DNA of 64,000 nt, from assembly GCA_000508965.1 (NCBI GenBank), contig BAHV02000016.1, positions 124,001 through 188,000 on the forward strand, written 5' to 3'. Position numbers and translations under genes: made by a program. The notes beneath the pieces were generated by a model. That model was given only the letters and a program-made list of their open reading frames with translations. It was not told the origin of the DNA and did not search any database. The stretch comes from Dielma sp000508965. Lineage in GTDB: Bacteria > Bacillota_I > Bacilli_A > Erysipelotrichales > Erysipelotrichaceae. Below, piece by piece: positions 1-7,662 of this stretch (position 1 is its first letter; every line of letters begins with the position of its first letter).

Positions 1-591
1 CGGATTGGATTCCCATCCATAGCAATCGAGATCTTTCCGATTAACTGTGCTATTCCATAGATCGGAAAAAGCAAGCGTATGGGCATAGCGAATATTTTCA
101 CTTTCCTCATAGGGTAGCTGATTTTCATAATGCTTAACTATGCCAGAACGTACACCCTCATTAATGATTTCATCATTACTTATGTTTTGAAGCCGTTCAA
201 TACGCACGTCAGTTACTTTTAGGAATAATCTGGCTGCTTTTTTTGGCATATGGATTGATGGGCGCCAACACGCTCTATACCAATCATCCAGCAAAACACT
301 ATCAGCCCTATATATGTATTCATCTTCATATAAAGCCCATGCCTCTCGTACATATAAGATGTCCCCGATTTTATAATCAGGCTTCAATGGATGCGTAATT
401 TCGTTCCAGCAGCTAGCTATTTTTTGATATAAACAGTACGCATCATTTACATATTTATCAGCAACGCATTGAGATAAATTGTTATTAATAAATTCTTCTC
501 TACGTTGCCATTTGGCAATTCGCCTTGTGGTTGTCTTTCTTCTTTCAAGTATCGCTTTCACCATTTCTGTGTTAAACAATATCGGCTTCAT
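1..591 (-). CDS. Phage morphogenetic-type protein, 3' end outside window
   Basis: The reverse strand is open from an ATG at 589-591 to base 1 (197 codons) with no stop, so the C-terminus lies beyond the left edge. The N-terminus reads MKPILFNTEMVKAILEERKT, followed by an RRI patch, then YKIGDILYVREAWA, a WRPSIHMPKKAARL block and FSDLWNSTV. These blocks match the small protein family of Firmicutes prophages usually labelled morphogenetic protein, which resembles the ASCH RNA-binding fold. That name comes from phage position and not from a proven activity. It is the last gene visible in the leftward early operon. Confidence 0.7.
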   Translation of the reverse strand, partial: MKPILFNTEMVKAILERRKTTTRRIAKWQRREEFINNNLSQCVADKYVNDAYCLYQKIASCWNEITHPLKPDYKIGDILYVREAWALYEDEYIYRADSVLLDDWYRACWRPSIHMPKKAARLFLKVTDVRIERLQNISNDEIINEGVRSGIVKHYENQLPYEESENIRYAHTLAFSDLWNSTVNRKDLDCYGWESNP

Positions 592-596
592 ATGTT

Positions 597-797
597 TCAC
601 CTTCCTATCTTTTTTCTTTTACCAACATCAACTAATTCTGCATCAAGTCCAAACAACGCCGCCTGCACCGGCTTTTCTAGCTCTAGGCGCCCGCCAGTCT
701 TATTAATGCATTCTTGACACATCAGATGCCCATTGATGCCCTTGCACTGTTTCCAGGCTCCGCAGCAATCACATTTATCAACAAACCAATCAGCCAC
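597..797 (-). CDS. Small Cys-rich phage protein
   Basis: This 66-residue protein starts at GTG (795-797), chosen because GGAGGTG lies 7 bases upstream. The first 30 residues hold two CxxC pairs (CDCC and CQEC, the second preceded by HLMC), which suggests a small zinc ribbon. The tail is basic (KRKK). It lies 5 bases upstream of the morphogenetic-type gene in the same operon. I do not recognise the family. A nucleic-acid-binding or protein-docking role is only a guess from the zinc-ribbon look. Confidence 0.6.
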   Translation of the reverse strand: MADWFVDKCDCCGAWKQCKGINGHLMCQECINKTGGRLELEKPVQAALFGLDAELVDVGKRKKIGR

Positions 798-825
798 TTT
801 TACACCTCCAGTTTTGATGTCATTT

Positions 826-883
826 ACGAACTTTTAACGAACTTTTACGAAGTTCAGCATTTTTTCACGAAAACGGCCGTTTT
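826..883. repeat. Noncoding gap with ACGAACTTTT repeats and a palindrome
   Basis: The 240 bases between 798 and 1037 hold no convincing gene. ACGAACTTTT occurs at 826-835 and again at 837-846, with a third partial copy at 847-852. A perfect 14-base palindrome AAAACGGCCGTTTT follows at 870-883. The run sits between the replication module and the next early gene. It could be a phage origin (iteron-like) or a regulator site. The evidence is the repeats alone. Confidence 0.3.
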
Positions 884-1037
884 TTTGCAAAATTGCCAAA
901 AATCAGCCAAATTTCATGCAATATAACCTTAATATTATGTTGCATCATGATTTCAGCGCTTTAAGCCTTAAACAATGGCGTTTCCACACGTTTTTTTAAG
1001 TCCAATAGTTTTTGATTTTTTTGTATCCTTTTTAGCC

Positions 1038-1181
1038 TTATATTTCGTTGTTTTGCGCTTCGAAATACAAGAACTCCTGAATGCCTTCTGCGACCTCCAG
1101 AAGTTCCATTTCTAATGCCTCCACCGGCAGCTTGCCGTTGTGTGTTCGTAGGTACTCAAACAGTTGCCATCTATCTTGCAT
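1038..1181 (-). CDS. Small acidic phage protein
   Basis: A 47-residue protein beginning MQDRWQLFEYLRTHN. A longer frame starts at 1262, but the ATG at 1179-1181 has AAGGAG placed 7 bases upstream, and it overlaps the end of the DnaB gene by 11 bases, a usual sign of translational coupling. The protein is Glu-rich and helical (EALEMELLEVAEGIQEFL). No family was recognised. It is co-transcribed downstream of the replicative helicase. Confidence 0.55.
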   Translation of the reverse strand: MQDRWQLFEYLRTHNGKLPVEALEMELLEVAEGIQEFLYFEAQNNEI

Positions 1182-2379
1182 AGTGCATCTCCTTGAAAAT
1201 TTGCGTAGTCTTTTGATATTCCAAATCAATCTTGCCACGCTTACCGGATCGGTTTTTATCAACGATCAACTGTATGTCTGATGTCGTTTTATCAAGATCA
1301 TCATTAGGATTATGCAGCAGCATAACCACATGAGCTGATTGTTCAAGCTCACCGGAATCTTTTAAAAAGTTTACAGTAGGTGCATCCGTGCCTGCTCGAT
1401 TAATGTGAGCGAGCAAGAAAACTGTCACGTTTAAATCCTTTGTCATTTTCTGAATCTCTCGTACCGCCTCACCGATTCGCTCAGTATCACTTTGCCTTTT
1501 GCCGGTAGTTACATATCCGATATGATCGATAAAGATGATACAATGCCCTTCACGCTGCTCTCTGGTTAAGATTGCTCTGACTGCTTTTAAAGACTTAGAA
1601 CCGTTATAAATCTTGATTTTCTTATTGTAGATTAGTGTTAAAGCAGTATTCATCTTGTTTATCTCATTCACTTCTAGCTTTGTAAAACGATTGATTGGAA
1701 TCGCAGAATTAATAGCAGCTAAGCGCTCATAGATTTCCTTTTCTGTCATTTCCATATTCAGATAGATGCACTTATATCTATCTGATAGATCATTGATCAT
1801 ATTAAGTGCAAATCCTGTTTTACCTACCGAAGGACGAGCTGCGATTACATTCAATGTATTTTCCAACAGTCCAACACGATTCAGGCAGTCCAAATCCCTA
1901 AACCTAATCTTTGCTCGATCTGTCGTTATCAAGTCATAAATCTCTTGAGGTTTAGGTTTATGATAATCATTAACATTTACAAATTCCGAGCTAACGGATC
2001 TAATATTATCAACAACCTCGCTATAAGATGCCTTTCCCTCAAGCAATGCATCAGCTATTTTAATGATCTGATTTTTTTTATAGGCTTCCTCTTGCTTTTC
2101 CATCAAGAAATGAAAATTGCTGCTGGATATGTATTCATCAGACAATGCCATACAGTAATCTACAAATTGCCCTGCATCTTTTACCTCAGCACACATTAAA
2201 CCGATCGAGATAGCTCCATTCTCGGTATAATAATTTTTAAATATTTCATAAGCACGCCGATTTACCGGATTGACAAAATGTTTTGAATCCAAAGAGCATT
2301 CATCTATTGTTTTTGGATCAGTTAACATAATACTTAATAACGCTCTTTCGATCTGATCATCATAGGTTTGGGTATGCAT
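1171..2379 (-). CDS. Replicative DNA helicase, DnaB family (phage)
   Basis: This 402-residue protein carries a DnaB N-terminal primase-binding domain (residues 1-100) and a RecA-like helicase domain with Walker A ARPSVGKTG at 181-189 and a Walker B-like IIFIDHIGY near residue 280. The length is slightly under the 440-470 of chromosomal DnaB, as is common in phage copies. It starts at the ATG at 2377-2379 after GGGAGGTG and overlaps the preceding replisome-organizer gene by 20 bases. It presumably unwinds the phage origin after loading by that neighbour. No loader of the DnaC/DnaI type is visible between them. Confidence 0.9.
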   Translation of the reverse strand: MHTQTYDDQIERALLSIMLTDPKTIDECSLDSKHFVNPVNRRAYEIFKNYYTENGAISIGLMCAEVKDAGQFVDYCMALSDEYISSSNFHFLMEKQEEAYKKNQIIKIADALLEGKASYSEVVDNIRSVSSEFVNVNDYHKPKPQEIYDLITTDRAKIRFRDLDCLNRVGLLENTLNVIAARPSVGKTGFALNMINDLSDRYKCIYLNMEMTEKEIYERLAAINSAIPINRFTKLEVNEINKMNTALTLIYNKKIKIYNGSKSLKAVRAILTREQREGHCIIFIDHIGYVTTGKRQSDTERIGEAVREIQKMTKDLNVTVFLLAHINRAGTDAPTVNFLKDSGELEQSAHVVMLLHNPNDDLDKTTSDIQLIVDKNRSGKRGKIDLEYQKTTQIFKEMHYAR

Positions 2380-3154
2380 TTTTGCCAGTCACCTCCCTGT
2401 GCGGCTTATCCTGTTCTTTCATCAGCCAATTTACAACAAAGCGTAAGATCCCTTTTTTTGTTTTCCTACGCTTGGGATTAGCAGATAACCATGCCTGCAT
2501 TTTTCTCAATTCTGTAACTATATCTACTGCCGGAAATAGTTCGTACCATTCTTCTATTTGTTTCTGGTAGACAGGATACATACTGCTGTCATTCAATATC
2601 AATTCAACAACTGCTGGTGCTGATTCATCAGTGCCAGTATTACTTTCTTTTTCTTTACTTTTCTTTATACCGTTGCTGTTACCATTTACCTCGTTTTTGT
2701 TGACAATAACTAGATTATTGTTATCAATAACTGCATTGTTGCGTACACTTAAAAAAGCATCCGGCAAAATGCAAAATTTTGATAATATATTAGGCTGTCT
2801 TCTGCGAGCGGTGATCTCAACGTACCGGCGCTGAATGCCAACAGAGGTGATAACACCCTGTGCAAGGAGATCCTTATCGAAAAGGTCTAATTCCGCACAG
2901 AAGTGTATCACTTGCAGCACAACCTCTTTGTTCCTTATCCACTTTGATCCTATGTCTCGGACAAAGAACGTACTTAATTGATTAAGATCAGTTTGTAAAT
3001 AATAACCCTCTTGGTACACTCGGCGGATTACCCAATCATAAACAGTGTAACCAAGAGGACCATATTCATTTAACAAATCAATGATCTTAAAATCAGAATA
3101 AATATCAACATCACTCGGAAAATAGCTGCAGCCCTCTTTATAAGGTCTTGCCAT
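2360..3154 (-). CDS. Phage replisome organizer, DUF4373-type N-terminus
   Basis: This 264-residue protein starts at the second Met (MARPYKEG) because GGAGGAAG lies directly before it. Residues 1-100 match the Lin1244/Lin1753-type DUF4373 domain seen at the N-terminus of phage replication initiators: FPSDVDIYSDFKI, then YGPLGYTVYDWV. A low-complexity Asn/Ser/Lys linker follows (about 140-175), then a basic C-terminal helical region of DnaD-like character. In family terms it binds the phage origin and helps load the helicase encoded immediately downstream, which its reading frame overlaps. Confidence 0.8.
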   Translation of the reverse strand: MARPYKEGCSYFPSDVDIYSDFKIIDLLNEYGPLGYTVYDWVIRRVYQEGYYLQTDLNQLSTFFVRDIGSKWIRNKEVVLQVIHFCAELDLFDKDLLAQGVITSVGIQRRYVEITARRRQPNILSKFCILPDAFLSVRNNAVIDNNNLVIVNKNEVNGNSNGIKKSKEKESNTGTDESAPAVVELILNDSSMYPVYQKQIEEWYELFPAVDIVTELRKMQAWLSANPKRRKTKKGILRFVVNWLMKEQDKPHREVTGKNAYPNL

Positions 3155-3168
3155 ATCTTCCTCCATGT

Positions 3169-3498
3169 TTATAAAACGTCAACCACAACGCTCTCGCTAG
3201 GCGTATCTAAGCCATTGTTCACCATCCATTGCCTTGCCATAGATGCAGCAGCATAACACTCACGTCCTCGCTTTTCCATTTCTAGGATAAAGTGTTTAAC
3301 CTCTGCGGCATTTTTAGGCACATAATAACCGGCACCGGAAGCTGTCGAACAGATTACCATACCTTCCATCCTCAAATCTCGAATAAAATTTCTGACAGCT
3401 CTTTCACCTAATCGTGCTTTCCGACATAGTTCAGATTTCGTGATTGCATTTTCTGATCCGATCGCTTGTTCTAGCAATCTTCGGATATACTCTTTCAC
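3169..3498 (-). CDS. Winged-helix phage DNA-binding protein
   Basis: A 109-residue protein with an N-terminal helix-turn-helix (ITKSELCRKARLGERAVRNF, residues 19-38) followed by a wing-like strand pair (MVICSTASGAGYYVPKN). The C-terminal half is helical. Its start overlaps the end of the upstream gene by 4 bases and its stop lies 14 bases before the replisome organizer. The layout is that of small phage winged-helix proteins that read or open DNA near the replication genes. No precise family was assigned. Confidence 0.65.
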   Translation of the reverse strand: MKEYIRRLLEQAIGSENAITKSELCRKARLGERAVRNFIRDLRMEGMVICSTASGAGYYVPKNAAEVKHFILEMEKRGRECYAAASMARQWMVNNGLDTPSESVVVDVL

Positions 3499-4220
3499 CC
3501 GATAACAACGACCTTGCCTGCTTCAATCAAATCAGTTAAACCATCTCGTAGATAGCCGGCAACTCTCTTCTGAGCTTCTATTTTCCACTTACCGCCATCA
3601 GCTTCATACAGTGCAATACGATTACCTTGCTTAACTCTCAATAGATAGATGGTCTCAGGTTGCTCAACCTCAGCATACGTTCTATAAGCAGCCAATCTGA
3701 CAAAAGGATTTACTTCAACAGCATTTTTTGATTTGACGGCAGCTCCTTTTTCTACAACCACCGTTTGGCTGATACCGTTGTCTGCAACTTCAAGCTTTTC
3801 CGACTCTACAAACGAACTGACTAATTCCAGTAATCTTTGCTTGTTGGGCGTATCTACAAAACAAGTCTGCAGCTGAATGATAAACTCCTCTAAATCCATA
3901 TAAAAATCAAAATTAATTTGTGGTGTTGTAGGGGAAACGGACAACACATAATTACGTTTTTTATATTTATCTAATGAACTATATACCTCAATATTCCTAT
4001 GTGTTGCTGATACAATTAGCGGATACTCAAAATCTCCATCACGACAAGTAACACGCAGAAAATCAATTGCAGCATCCAACGTGTTTAATTCTTTGTTGCC
4101 GCAAGCATCCGGCATTAGACGTTTACCGTCAATATAAGTTTCTCCTTCAATTTCAATCACTTCTGTTTTTTCTGCATCAAGTGCTAATCCTGTAATATAC
4201 TGAGCTAATTCCTTTAACAT
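3495..4220 (-). CDS. Phage protein, DUF2303/YfdQ-like
   Basis: A 241-residue protein. The C-terminal third contains VNPFVRLAAYRTYAEVEQPE and later FLRV/LLRV-type strands, which recall the arginine-rich RPYRTFxEVxQP block of DUF2303 (E. coli YfdQ) phage proteins. The function of that family is unknown. The gene lies in the early operon beside the DNA-binding and recombination genes, so a role in DNA metabolism is likely by position only. The family match is from memory and moderate. Confidence 0.5.
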   Translation of the reverse strand: MLKELAQYITGLALDAEKTEVIEIEGETYIDGKRLMPDACGNKELNTLDAAIDFLRVTCRDGDFEYPLIVSATHRNIEVYSSLDKYKKRNYVLSVSPTTPQINFDFYMDLEEFIIQLQTCFVDTPNKQRLLELVSSFVESEKLEVADNGISQTVVVEKGAAVKSKNAVEVNPFVRLAAYRTYAEVEQPETIYLLRVKQGNRIALYEADGGKWKIEAQKRVAGYLRDGLTDLIEAGKVVVIG

Positions 4221-4232
4221 GTTTCTTTCCTC

Positions 4233-4643
4233 CTAGTCCTTTTGGACTTCCTCTTTTTTAATTAATTTATCTGCACCTAATCCAATCAGGCACATTTCAG
4301 GCTCAAAGATTTCTCCATCAAGATTTAGTTGTCCTCTTGCCTGTCTAGTTGTTTCTACCAACACATCGATCATCATGCCAGTTTCAGGATCAGCTTTTTG
4401 ATCCTGCCGTAAGATGAGTTGCTTCGGTCTCATAGGTGCCAGCTTAGGTAAAACTTCATATGATGTGATTACCGTTCCATCATCAACTGGTAAAAATGTT
4501 AGTTTGATGGTTAACCCTCTCTTGGTTTTTTCATTAGCATTAATATCATTCAAATTCGCCATAATTTTTGCCAATTCATAATTGGCTTGTTCTTTCATTT
4601 TTCCGTTATCAATATCTAAAATTGATTGTGCTATTTGCTTCAT
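4233..4643 (-). CDS. Phage replication-terminator-like protein
   Basis: A 136-residue protein starting MKQIAQSILDIDNGKM. This Met was chosen because GGGAGAAC precedes it, whereas the Met five codons earlier has no ribosome site. The pattern of a short N-terminal helix, then NEKTKRGLTIKLTFLPVDDG and a lysine/proline-rich strand matches the small proteins annotated replication terminator protein in clostridial prophages. That annotation is untested and the true role is unknown. Confidence 0.55.
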   Translation of the reverse strand: MKQIAQSILDIDNGKMKEQANYELAKIMANLNDINANEKTKRGLTIKLTFLPVDDGTVITSYEVLPKLAPMRPKQLILRQDQKADPETGMMIDVLVETTRQARGQLNLDGEIFEPEMCLIGLGADKLIKKEEVQKD

Positions 4644-4654
4644 TTGTTCTCCCT

Positions 4655-5497
4655 TCATCTAGAAAATTTCATATTTTCCAGCTTCTTTCTTTTTTCTGCA
4701 TCCGTCGATACATTGTATATGCGTGTTGTATCTAAGGATTCGTGACCGAGTATATCGGCAAGCTCAAGGATATTGTTATTGTTTTGTGCTAAGAATTCTT
4801 TAGCAAAGAAATGTCTGAACGAGTGTGCATGAACCTTTTTCTTGTTCACCCGAGCAGCACCGGCAATCTTCTTCAACCTCCTCCATATGGTGCTTTTAGC
4901 CATCATGCAGCCCTCTTTTTTACCGGCAAATACAAACCCATGTCGTATACCACTTATGCGGCAATATCTGCGCAGATCCCTTGCTAAGTCCTGTCTGAGT
5001 ATGACCGTTCTGGATTTTCCTTTGTTTGTCACAGCTATGTAGTTCGTTTGAATATTTTCAACTGTAATAAATTTAAGTTCTTCAATTCTAATGCCTGTCA
5101 TTGCCAGCACCTTCATCAAGTGGTACATATCCATCTCACCACGCTTTTTTGCATGCCTTAGCAGTCGCTTATAATCTTCCAGCGTGATAATATCCTCTCT
5201 GCTTCCCCGGCGTTGTGTCTTGAGCAGCTTAACCTTTAGATCAGTAGCACCAAGCCATGTTAGATACTTATTAAGCACTACTAAATAACTATTGATGCTT
5301 GATAGCTTGTATCCCTGTGATATCAAGGACTGCTTATAGTCAATCGCTGTTTCTTTGTCAAAATTAACCTGCTTAACAAAGCCATAAAATCTCATCAGAT
5401 CCCGCCGGTACTTTTTCAAGGTCAGCTCGCTCTTTTCAGCCATCTTCAGTTCAGCCAGAAATTCTTCAAGGTGGCCTGCATATTCTGCTTTTCTCAT
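4655..5497 (-). CDS. Tyrosine recombinase, XerC/D-like
   Basis: A 280-residue site-specific recombinase. The N-terminal SAM-like core-binding domain (about 8-85) is followed by the catalytic domain with Arg137 (TGIRIEEL), Lys161 region, HSFR giving His225 and Arg228, His252 (GHESLDTTR) and nucleophile Tyr261 (RIYN). All catalytic residues are present. It is buried in the early operon and is not next to an attachment site, while a separate serine integrase lies at the prophage edge. It may resolve multimers or act as an alternative integrase. Confidence 0.88.
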   Translation of the reverse strand: MRKAEYAGHLEEFLAELKMAEKSELTLKKYRRDLMRFYGFVKQVNFDKETAIDYKQSLISQGYKLSSINSYLVVLNKYLTWLGATDLKVKLLKTQRRGSREDIITLEDYKRLLRHAKKRGEMDMYHLMKVLAMTGIRIEELKFITVENIQTNYIAVTNKGKSRTVILRQDLARDLRRYCRISGIRHGFVFAGKKEGCMMAKSTIWRRLKKIAGAARVNKKKVHAHSFRHFFAKEFLAQNNNNILELADILGHESLDTTRIYNVSTDAEKRKKLENMKFSR

Positions 5498-5818
5498 TTA
5501 GCACGCTGAGAACAGTCCACCCCATTTTTGATAGACTTTAGATGTATCATCAAAATCCGGATAAATGCTTTGCAAATATTCCTGTGCTCTATCCAACATC
5601 GCTTGGCGTTGAGTGCTTTGATCCATCTTTGCATGGCAGCTTATGCACCCACATACAAGGTTTTGAGGGATACCTAAGCCGCCACGGCTCCGTGGGACTA
5701 TATGGCAAATCTGTACGCCATAAGTTGAGCCGCAAAAGATACAGCAATCACAATCTCTCTCTTTGACTTCTTTTCTGACTTTCGGCGTGATATTACAACG
5801 TCTTGTTCTTTCACTCAT
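5498..5818 (-). CDS. HNH endonuclease
   Basis: A 106-residue protein starting MSERTRRCN (AAAGGAG upstream decides this Met over one six codons earlier). The HNH fold is clear: CxFCG (CCIFCGS), then QICHIVPRSRGG with the catalytic His, QNLVCGCISCH, giving two zinc CxxC-like pairs and the terminal His. HNH proteins of this size in phages serve packaging or homing. Its stop is directly followed by the tyrosine recombinase start, so the two are co-translated. Confidence 0.85.
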   Translation of the reverse strand: MSERTRRCNITPKVRKEVKERDCDCCIFCGSTYGVQICHIVPRSRGGLGIPQNLVCGCISCHAKMDQSTQRQAMLDRAQEYLQSIYPDFDDTSKVYQKWGGLFSAC

Positions 5819-6434
5819 AAGATTTTCTCCTTTCATTTATTTCCAGCATGATTTCTATAATGCTTTCGGCATCATCAGATTCACTCCACAGCTCTCTGAC
5901 GGTTGCTACTGTATTTCTGTCTAACTCATTAACGTAGTAACGCATGAGCTGAAACATGGCCTGCAAGCCCTGTTCTTGACTGTCATAGGAGCAATATTCT
6001 GCCCCACAGGTTATCCCTGCCGGGTTGTTATGTAGCTGCCACAATTCGCTGCTGCCATAGCCAGTTTCCCAAATCCAAGTTGCAAGAGCGAAGCCAGAAT
6101 CAATGCCATAATTTGTAGCTACCTCGTAGAAATCGAGAGAGAAGTTAAATTTCTCGACGTAGCTTACAAATTTATCCGATGGTGTATGATTCTCGTCTAT
6201 ACGAGTTTCTACTCCAGTAATCGGTGTTCAGTAATCTTCTTCAACTGCTGGTGTGATTATCTCACCTAGTACCTGAAGTTCTGCTTTTTCCCTCTGCAGC
6301 TGTGCTATCTTTTCGGTTTGTTCATCAGCTAAGCGATTGCAATAATAAATTTGCACTGTGACTGCTGCCGAATAAATCACAAGTCCTAAGATGATCCAGT
6401 TCTTCCAAATCGGTTTCCTTATGTATTTAATCAT
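5811..6434 (-). pseudogene. Membrane-anchored glucosaminidase-like gene with in-frame TGA
   Basis: One frame runs from the ATG at 6434 (AAGGAGG upstream) to 5811 with a single TGA at 6228-6230. The first part (68 residues) has a basic start, one membrane span (WIILGLVIYSAAVTVQIYY) and a short coiled coil. After the TGA the frame stays open for 139 codons and encodes a FlgJ/glucosaminidase-like fold: FALATWIWETGYGSSELW, then HNNPAGI. The second half has no good start of its own. A nonsense change of TGG to TGA is the simplest reading. Other genes here end in TGA, so the codon is not recoded genome-wide. The intact protein would be a cell-wall hydrolase. Confidence 0.7.
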
Positions 6435-6462
6435 TAGTTCCTCCTTGCCTTTTTAGGTATTG

Positions 6463-6484
6463 ATGCTACAATTTTCTTGAGGTG
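6463..6484 (+). repeat. 22-base direct repeat, copy A
   Basis: Bases 6463-6484 are identical to 7038-7059. The shared run contains TGCTACAAT, which looks like an extended -10 on the plus strand, and ends in GAGGTG, a good ribosome site. In copy B it is followed by an ATG and a plus-strand gene. In copy A no start codon follows. Both copies lie just outside the start of a leftward gene. This suggests duplication of a small gene module with later loss of one reading frame. Confidence 0.55.
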
Positions 6485-6501
6485 ATTTAATCACTGTTTA
6501 T

Positions 6502-6675
6502 TTAGGAAAATAAAGCAATAAGCGTTAAAAACATTAGAGCAATGTTTACTAGTGCTGATAATAATAGACACCTTTTTAGAATAACGTTTTCTTTAGATAA
6601 TAATTCTGTAACAATACTAACAGCGCTCATTTTGTTTAATCGTTCTAATTCTCTCTGAAATTTCTCGCTTCCCAT
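6502..6675 (-). CDS. Small phage protein with one membrane span
   Basis: A 57-residue protein starting MGSEKFQRELERLNK; the ATG at 6673-6675 has AAGGTGA upstream, unlike the TTG of a longer frame. The N-terminal half is a charged helix and the C-terminal half one hydrophobic span (LLSALVNIALMFLTLIALF). No family was recognised. It is one of several tiny single-span proteins made by this early operon. The gap 6435-6501 holds a short copy of a repeat described separately. Confidence 0.5.
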   Translation of the reverse strand: MGSEKFQRELERLNKMSAVSIVTELLSKENVILKRCLLLSALVNIALMFLTLIALFS

Positions 6676-6737
6676 GAGTTCACCTTGCCTTTTCTTTTCC
6701 TTCGCAGCGTTAATACCTTCTGTAATAATTCCAATCT

Positions 6738-7010
6738 TCAAGATTTTTTCTTGTTTAATTCCTCAATGATTTTCCTTTGTCCTACCACCATTTCAATCAT
6801 TTTCATCGCTTTGATAAGGTAATGGAATTTTGTGAATCTTTTAAACCTTTTACAATCGAATGGCAGTAGTTCAAACAAATATGGTTTATCAGGAAATCTT
6901 TCATCCCAATAACCACAATGATAAGGTGCTAGATTGAAATTGTTCCACATGTCTATCAACGTTGTTGTAGACAACATTTCCAGTTCAAAGCGTATATTAA
7001 CTTTATTCAT
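6738..7010 (-). CDS. Hypothetical phage protein
   Basis: A 90-residue protein starting MNKVNIRFELEML. The ATG at 7008-7010 was preferred over one seven codons earlier because AAGGTAATGAG lies just before it. The sequence is mixed, with aromatic-rich stretches (MWNNFNLAPYHCGYWDERF) and a basic C-terminal helix ending ELNKKKS. No membrane span or known motif is visible. It is transcribed leftward with its neighbours. Confidence 0.5.
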   Translation of the reverse strand: MNKVNIRFELEMLSTTTLIDMWNNFNLAPYHCGYWDERFPDKPYLFELLPFDCKRFKRFTKFHYLIKAMKMIEMVVGQRKIIEELNKKKS

Positions 7011-7037
7011 CTCATTACCTTGCCTTTTCATTTCCTT

Positions 7038-7059
7038 ATGCTACAATTTTCTTGAGGTG
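7038..7059 (+). repeat. 22-base direct repeat, copy B
   Basis: Identical to 6463-6484. Here the GAGGTG part acts as the ribosome site for the plus-strand gene starting at 7065, and the TGCTACAAT part could be its -10 element, giving a very short 5' leader. Confidence 0.55.
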
Positions 7060-7064
7060 GTCAT

Positions 7065-7403
7065 ATGATTTACTTATTTAATCATTACCGAGTGCTTAAA
7101 TATGTTCTCTTTATTCATAATAAATTGCACTTTTATCCAACATCTTCAGTTTCAATACCGTTATCAGAAATCAACATAATTTTCTTATCCGACCGCAATT
7201 TAATTAAACATTTAGCCATATTAACTAAAATGGGTTATCTTGAAGAAACAATGATTAATCAAGACCAGATGTTTATTGGCACTGATGAAGGCTGGAAATA
7301 TTACCATGAATTAAAATTAAAATTGACCAATATCATTTTTCAGTGTTTATGGGCAATCATTCTTATCCTAATTGGATATGTAATAGGATCAGGCAGCCTG
7401 TAA
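7065..7403 (+). CDS. Plus-strand winged-helix/membrane protein (possible moron)
   Basis: A 112-residue protein read against the leftward early operon. GAGGTGG precedes the ATG by 5 bases. Residues about 25-75 look like a winged helix (FLSDRNLIKHLAILTKMGYL, then FIGTDEGWKYYHEL). The C-terminus is a single membrane span (LWAIILILIGYVIGS). A separate short promoter-like element lies directly upstream. This arrangement is typical of independently expressed accessory (moron) genes in prophages. Function unknown. Its 3' end overlaps a leftward small gene. Confidence 0.55.
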   Translation: MIYLFNHYRVLKYVLFIHNKLHFYPTSSVSIPLSEINIIFLSDRNLIKHLAILTKMGYLEETMINQDQMFIGTDEGWKYYHELKLKLTNIIFQCLWAIILILIGYVIGSGSL

Positions 7404-7515
7404 TGATTAGTAGCAGTAAATTCATAAGCAAACTTATATTTAAGATTGCCTTTAAAATTTCTGATCTATCTTCAATTTGCTTGTAGAGTAAATTGAATAA
7501 TTCTTTATCTTCCAT
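7363..7515 (-). CDS. Tiny membrane protein
   Basis: A 50-residue frame starting MEDKELFNLLYKQ at 7515. It has a charged N-terminal helix and a long hydrophobic stretch (about residues 27-47). The start overlaps the stop of the upstream tiny membrane gene by 11 bases, which argues for coupled translation; its own ribosome site (GGTGAT) is weak. It overlaps the 3' end of the plus-strand gene at 7065-7403. No homologue was recognised. Confidence 0.4.
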   Translation of the reverse strand: MEDKELFNLLYKQIEDRSEILKAILNISLLMNLLLLIITGCLILLHIQLG

Positions 7516-7639
7516 ATCGAATCACCAGCGCAACCATCATGATTGACATAAGGATATTCAAGATAATTAAGTAACGATTAATTTTTAAAGCAATTAGTAA
7601 TTCATTTACAAATCGCCAATACATTTCTTCAGGATTCAT
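7505..7639 (-). CDS. Tiny membrane protein
   Basis: A 44-residue frame starting MNPEEMYWRFVNELLIAL with a strong ribosome site (AAAGGAGGAAAT). It has one membrane span near residues 23-41 (YLIILNILMSIMMVALVI). Together with the next gene it forms a pair of amphipathic-plus-span proteins of the kind seen near phage immunity regions, where some act in superinfection exclusion. That role is only a possibility. Confidence 0.5.
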   Translation of the reverse strand: MNPEEMYWRFVNELLIALKINRYLIILNILMSIMMVALVIRYGR

Positions 7640-7662
7640 ATTTCCTCCTTTCCTTTTGTGTG

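Noticed and set aside
6228..6230. TGA read as tryptophan (recoded genetic code)
   Set aside because: Several other genes here, such as the tyrosine recombinase and tadC, end in TGA at sensible places, so a single nonsense change is simpler.
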